A DNA stretch of 64,000 nucleotides from Antarcticibacterium flavum (GTDB taxonomy: Bacteria; Bacteroidota; Bacteroidia; Flavobacteriales; Flavobacteriaceae), in assembly GCF_006159205.1 (NCBI RefSeq), contig NZ_CP040812.1:1364001-1428000 (forward strand), given 5' to 3'. Shown piece after piece: positions 61,379-64,000 of the stretch (its first letter is position 1; the number at the start of each line of letters is the position of its first letter). The notes below the pieces were generated by a model. That model did not search any database and had not been told where the DNA came from. It saw only the letters and a list, made by a program, of their open reading frames with translations. The translations under genes and the position numbers were made by a program.

Positions 61379-62814
61379 TGCCAGAAAATTTTGATGTAAT
61401 AATAACCGGAAGCGGTTCCAATGGAATTTCAGCAGCAATATACCTTCAGCAAAAAGGAATAAAAACCGCAATCTTTGAGCAGGCGTCCACCCCGGGTGGG
61501 GCAACCAGGACAGAGGAACTTAGCCTTCCGGGATTTAAACACGATGTGGGATCGGCCATACTGCCAATGGGATATGCATCCCCGTTTTTCAGAAACCTTC
61601 CACTGGCTAACTACGGGCTGGAATGGATCTTTCCAGATATCCCCTACGCACATCCTTTTGCCGATGGGTCTGCACACGCAGCTTACCAGGATATAGATAA
61701 AACGGCCGCGCAGCTTGGCCGGGATGAGAATGCTTACCGGGACCTATTTACACCCCTGGTAGAAAACTGGAACAAGCTGGAAAATGATCTACTGGGTCCG
61801 CTGGGTATACCTGCCCATCCTATAGATTTTTTAAAATTTGGGCTAAAGGCAATCCCATCTGCGAGGATGTTGGTGAACCACTATTTTAAAGAGGAAAAAA
61901 CCAAGGTTTTCTTTTATGGCTCTGCTGCCCACTCTACCCTGCCACTTACCAATATTGCTTCGGCTTCATTTGGTTTAGTGCTTACAACGATGGCCCACCG
62001 GTACGGCTGGCCATTTCCAAAGGGTGGTGCGCAAAATTTTACCAATGCCCTGCTGGAATATTATAAATCTCTTGGCGGCACATTGGTCCTGGAAAGAAAT
62101 ATAACGCACCTGGAAGAATTGCCACAGGCAGAAGCCTATATGTTTGATTTGACCCCAAAGCAGTTGCTAAATATTAAAGGACTCGACTTTCCCGGATTAT
62201 ACCGCTCCAGGATGAGCAACTACAATTATGGCGCAGGGGTTTTTAAAATTGACTGGGCCTTAAATGAACCCATACCATTCACCAATGATAAATGCAAACT
62301 GGCAGGAACCGTACACCTTGGATTCTCCCAAAAAGAGATTGAAGATTCTGAAGCCTTCATCCATAAGAAGAATATGACAGATACCCCTTATGTCCTGGTA
62401 GCACAGCACAGCAATTTCGATAATTCCCGTGCGCCAGATGGAAAATATACTGCCTGGGCCTACTGTCACGTCCCCAATGGTAGTATAAAGGATTATACCA
62501 AGATCATTGAAGACCAAATAGAACGTGCAGCTCCTGGATTTAAAGAGACCATACTAGCAAGATCCACAATGAATACGGTACAGCTGCAGCAATGGAACCC
62601 CAATCTTGTGGGAGGGGATATAAACGGTGGCCGGCAGGATATAACGCAACTATTCACAAGGCCAATAGTATCCCTATCCCCCTACTCTACCCCAGACCCC
62701 CGTGCCTATATTTGTTCCTCTTCCACTCCTCCAGGTGGAGGGGTACATGGAATGTGCGGCTTTAATGCAGCGAAAAAGGTGGTACAGGACCACTTTAAAG
62801 ATATTAAGGTTTAA
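61378..62814 (+). CDS. FAD-dependent oxidoreductase, phytoene desaturase/PYROXD2-like
   Basis: A 478-residue flavoprotein. The FAD-binding motif is VIITGSGSNGISAAIYLQ (about residues 6-23), followed by FEQASTPGGATRTEELSL, the pattern of CrtI-type desaturases and PYROXD2-like proteins. The C-terminal STPPGGGVHGMCGFNAAKKV completes the FAD site. It may oxidise or isomerise a lipophilic compound such as a carotenoid or quinone. No other carotenoid genes are adjacent, so the substrate is open. It is coupled to the SDR upstream (TAATG) and lies 15 bp before the second BLUF gene. Confidence 0.88.
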   Translation: MPENFDVIITGSGSNGISAAIYLQQKGIKTAIFEQASTPGGATRTEELSLPGFKHDVGSAILPMGYASPFFRNLPLANYGLEWIFPDIPYAHPFADGSAHAAYQDIDKTAAQLGRDENAYRDLFTPLVENWNKLENDLLGPLGIPAHPIDFLKFGLKAIPSARMLVNHYFKEEKTKVFFYGSAAHSTLPLTNIASASFGLVLTTMAHRYGWPFPKGGAQNFTNALLEYYKSLGGTLVLERNITHLEELPQAEAYMFDLTPKQLLNIKGLDFPGLYRSRMSNYNYGAGVFKIDWALNEPIPFTNDKCKLAGTVHLGFSQKEIEDSEAFIHKKNMTDTPYVLVAQHSNFDNSRAPDGKYTAWAYCHVPNGSIKDYTKIIEDQIERAAPGFKETILARSTMNTVQLQQWNPNLVGGDINGGRQDITQLFTRPIVSLSPYSTPDPRAYICSSSTPPGGGVHGMCGFNAAKKVVQDHFKDIKV

Positions 62815-62829
62815 CACTAATGAATTATT

Positions 62830-63240
62830 ATGAGATATACCATTTGCTACGTAAGCACGGCCACTGCTAAACTGGATAAGGAGAAAGTAAGTTCCCTGCT
62901 TAAAAAGATCGAGGAAAGCAACAACAAAAATGATGTTAAGGGAATCCTCTTATATTCAGACGGGAATTTTTTTCACGTTATGGAGGGGGAAAAACAATAT
63001 ATCCTGGAATTATTTTCTGAAATAAAAAGTGACAGGCGACATACCAATATCATTCAAATTGTAGGTAAGGAGATGGAAACCACTGCGTTTGACGGATTTG
63101 TGACAGATATCGTAACTGATGAGAATAAATATGACTCAAAAACCTTTCAGGAATACCTGGAACCCCTGGAGGGAATGGATCCTAAGACCAAAGAGGTCGC
63201 AAAAAGAATGCTGGAGGTCTTTATAGAGACTTCCAATTAG
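62830..63240 (+). CDS. BLUF-domain protein 2, key Gln replaced by His
   Basis: A 136-residue stand-alone BLUF protein, the same length as the one at 59970 and clearly its paralogue. Tyr7 (TICYVST) and the flavin-contacting Asn31 (NNKNDVKGILLY) are kept, but position 49 is His (FFHVMEGE) where BLUF photoreceptors have the Gln that switches hydrogen bonds in the photocycle. It may therefore be light-blind, or have altered photochemistry, or act as a dimer partner of the first BLUF. It is the third gene of the SDR - oxidoreductase operon. Confidence 0.9.
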   Translation: MRYTICYVSTATAKLDKEKVSSLLKKIEESNNKNDVKGILLYSDGNFFHVMEGEKQYILELFSEIKSDRRHTNIIQIVGKEMETTAFDGFVTDIVTDENKYDSKTFQEYLEPLEGMDPKTKEVAKRMLEVFIETSN

Positions 63241-63251
63241 TTTATTCTTAC

Positions 63252-63259
63252 TACTTTTG
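63252..63259 (+). promoter_or_regulatory. -7 box upstream of rpe
   Basis: TACTTTTG matches TAnnTTTG exactly, 23 bp before the rpe start. It suggests that rpe has a promoter of its own besides any read-through from the BLUF operon. Confidence 0.5.
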
Positions 63260-63282
63260 CAGGGCAAATCAAAAGAAATTCT

Positions 63283-63945
63283 ATGATAACCAAATTAATT
63301 GCCCCCTCGGTCCTGGCTGCCGATTTTGCCAACTTACAGCGTGATGTTGAAATGATCAACCAAAGTGAAGCAGACTGGTTTCATATAGATATTATGGATG
63401 GGGTATTTGTTCCCAACATATCTTTTGGAATGCCGGTTTTGCAGGCCATCAATAAACATGCTCAAAAAACAATTGACGTCCACCTAATGATCGTTGATCC
63501 AGACAGATATATTAAGGAATTTGCAAGTCTGGGGGCAAACATACTTACTGTACATTATGAAGCCTGCACGCATCTTCACCGTACCCTACAGGCTATTAAG
63601 GCTGAAGGTATGAAGGCGGGAGTAGCATTAAACCCTCATACAAATGTTGATCTTTTGAAAGATGTGATCAATGATATCGACTTAGTTTGTATTATGAGCG
63701 TTAACCCCGGTTTTGGGGGTCAAAGCTTTATCGAGAATACTTATAGCAAAGTGAGGCAATTGAAGGAGATCATTGCCGGCAGCGGTGCCGCCACTCTTAT
63801 TGAAATAGACGGCGGGGTGACAGATAAAAATGCTGCAAAACTGGTGGAAGCCGGTGCAGATGTTCTTGTTGCGGGAAGCTATGTGTTCAAAGCCAAGGAT
63901 CAACTCGAAACCATTAAAGGACTAAAAAAACTTGCAAACAGCTAA
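63283..63945 (+). CDS. rpe: Ribulose-phosphate 3-epimerase
   Basis: A 220-residue TIM-barrel enzyme of the pentose phosphate pathway. Metal and catalytic residues are visible: APSVLAADFANL at the start, WFHIDIMDGVFVPNISFG (His and Asp), IDVHLMIVDP, the MSVNPGFGGQSFI loop, and TLIEIDGGV with the second catalytic Asp, ending with ADVLVAGSYVFKA. Length is typical. The next gene overlaps its end by 14 bp. Confidence 0.97.
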   Translation: MITKLIAPSVLAADFANLQRDVEMINQSEADWFHIDIMDGVFVPNISFGMPVLQAINKHAQKTIDVHLMIVDPDRYIKEFASLGANILTVHYEACTHLHRTLQAIKAEGMKAGVALNPHTNVDLLKDVINDIDLVCIMSVNPGFGGQSFIENTYSKVRQLKEIIAGSGAATLIEIDGGVTDKNAAKLVEAGADVLVAGSYVFKAKDQLETIKGLKKLANS

Positions 63946-64000
63946 GAAAAAAGAATACGACATTATAATAATTGGAGGCGGCCCTATTGGGATTGCCTGT
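63932..64000 (+). CDS. Start of a FAD-dependent pyridine nucleotide-disulfide-type reductase (partial)
   Basis: Only 23 codons are inside the window: a likely TTG start, then QTAKKKEYDIIIIGGGPIGI. The I-I-I-G-G-G-P-I-G-I-A-C pattern is the N-terminal FAD-binding motif of thioredoxin reductase-like proteins, and the IAC ending recalls YpdA-type (putative bacillithiol disulfide) reductases common in flavobacteria. It overlaps the rpe stop by 14 bp in another frame, so it is probably co-transcribed. The rest lies beyond the window. Confidence 0.65.
   Translation, partial: MQTAKKKEYDIIIIGGGPIGIAC

Noticed and set aside
1..64000. tRNA, rRNA, prophage or type IX secretion gene clusters
   Set aside because: I looked for cloverleaf-like stretches, rRNA cores and phage structural genes while reading and saw none. 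This is by eye only; a tRNA scan could still find one.

Overview
The window looks like the chromosome of a marine-type member of the Flavobacteriaceae (Bacteroidota), close to the Gramella/Salegentibacter group. This rests on the gene families (DUF5686 outer-membrane proteins, a plug-domain protein, DUF6122, a short 287-residue primary sigma factor, a NupC transporter with a periplasmic head), on promoter-like TAnnTTTG -7 boxes instead of E. coli boxes, on the lack of clear Shine-Dalgarno sequences and on the frequent TTG starts. Most of the window is ordinary core genome. No rRNA, tRNA or true CRISPR array was seen.

Layout. 0-5 kb holds small accessory genes: a lipoprotein metalloprotease, a decayed REP-type (RAYT) transposase, a secreted SUMF1-like protein and a ParDE-like toxin-antitoxin pair. 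4.6-24.5 kb alternates single genes or gene pairs with long intergenic blocks full of dispersed repeats. The genes are a TolB-propeller amidohydrolase, DUF202, DUF6122, aldehyde dehydrogenase with DUF779 and a divergent AraC regulator, a subtilase lipoprotein, a fatty acid hydroxylase, a deoxynucleoside kinase, an App1-like phosphatase, a Ku-LigD end-joining pair, a Rho-N-like protein and an SDR. 24.7-35.6 kb is a compact housekeeping block: membrane and soluble pyrophosphatases, a DUF5686 protein, pyruvate dehydrogenase E1 beta, ETF beta and alpha, a bifunctional nuclease and NupC. 35.6-41.3 kb is an accessory island made of a five-copy tandem array of about 371 bp, a complete IS1182-like element and a 622-residue membrane/coiled-coil protein. 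It lies between nupC and thyA. 41.5-50.6 kb carries thyA, egtB-egtD (ergothioneine), a class V PLP enzyme, dihydrofolate reductase, a fructosamine kinase and fabD. 50.7-57 kb carries an outer-membrane plug protein, an amidohydrolase, a DegT aminotransferase and waaA, which is split by a single-base frameshift. 57-59.9 kb has three tiny related lipoproteins, an S24-type regulator and the primary sigma factor. 59.9-64 kb has two BLUF blue-light sensor genes flanking a translationally coupled SDR/flavin-oxidoreductase pair, then rpe and the start of a flavoprotein reductase.

Three things stand out. First, the BLUF - SDR - FAD oxidoreductase - BLUF cluster, in which the second BLUF protein has His in place of the key photocycle Gln. 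Second, the 371-bp tandem array of palindromes. Third, a large set of intergenic tandem repeats that differ in sequence but nearly all have a period of exactly 7 bp, together with several dispersed elements of about 70-120 bp. All family assignments are by eye from sequence motifs; no database search was run.
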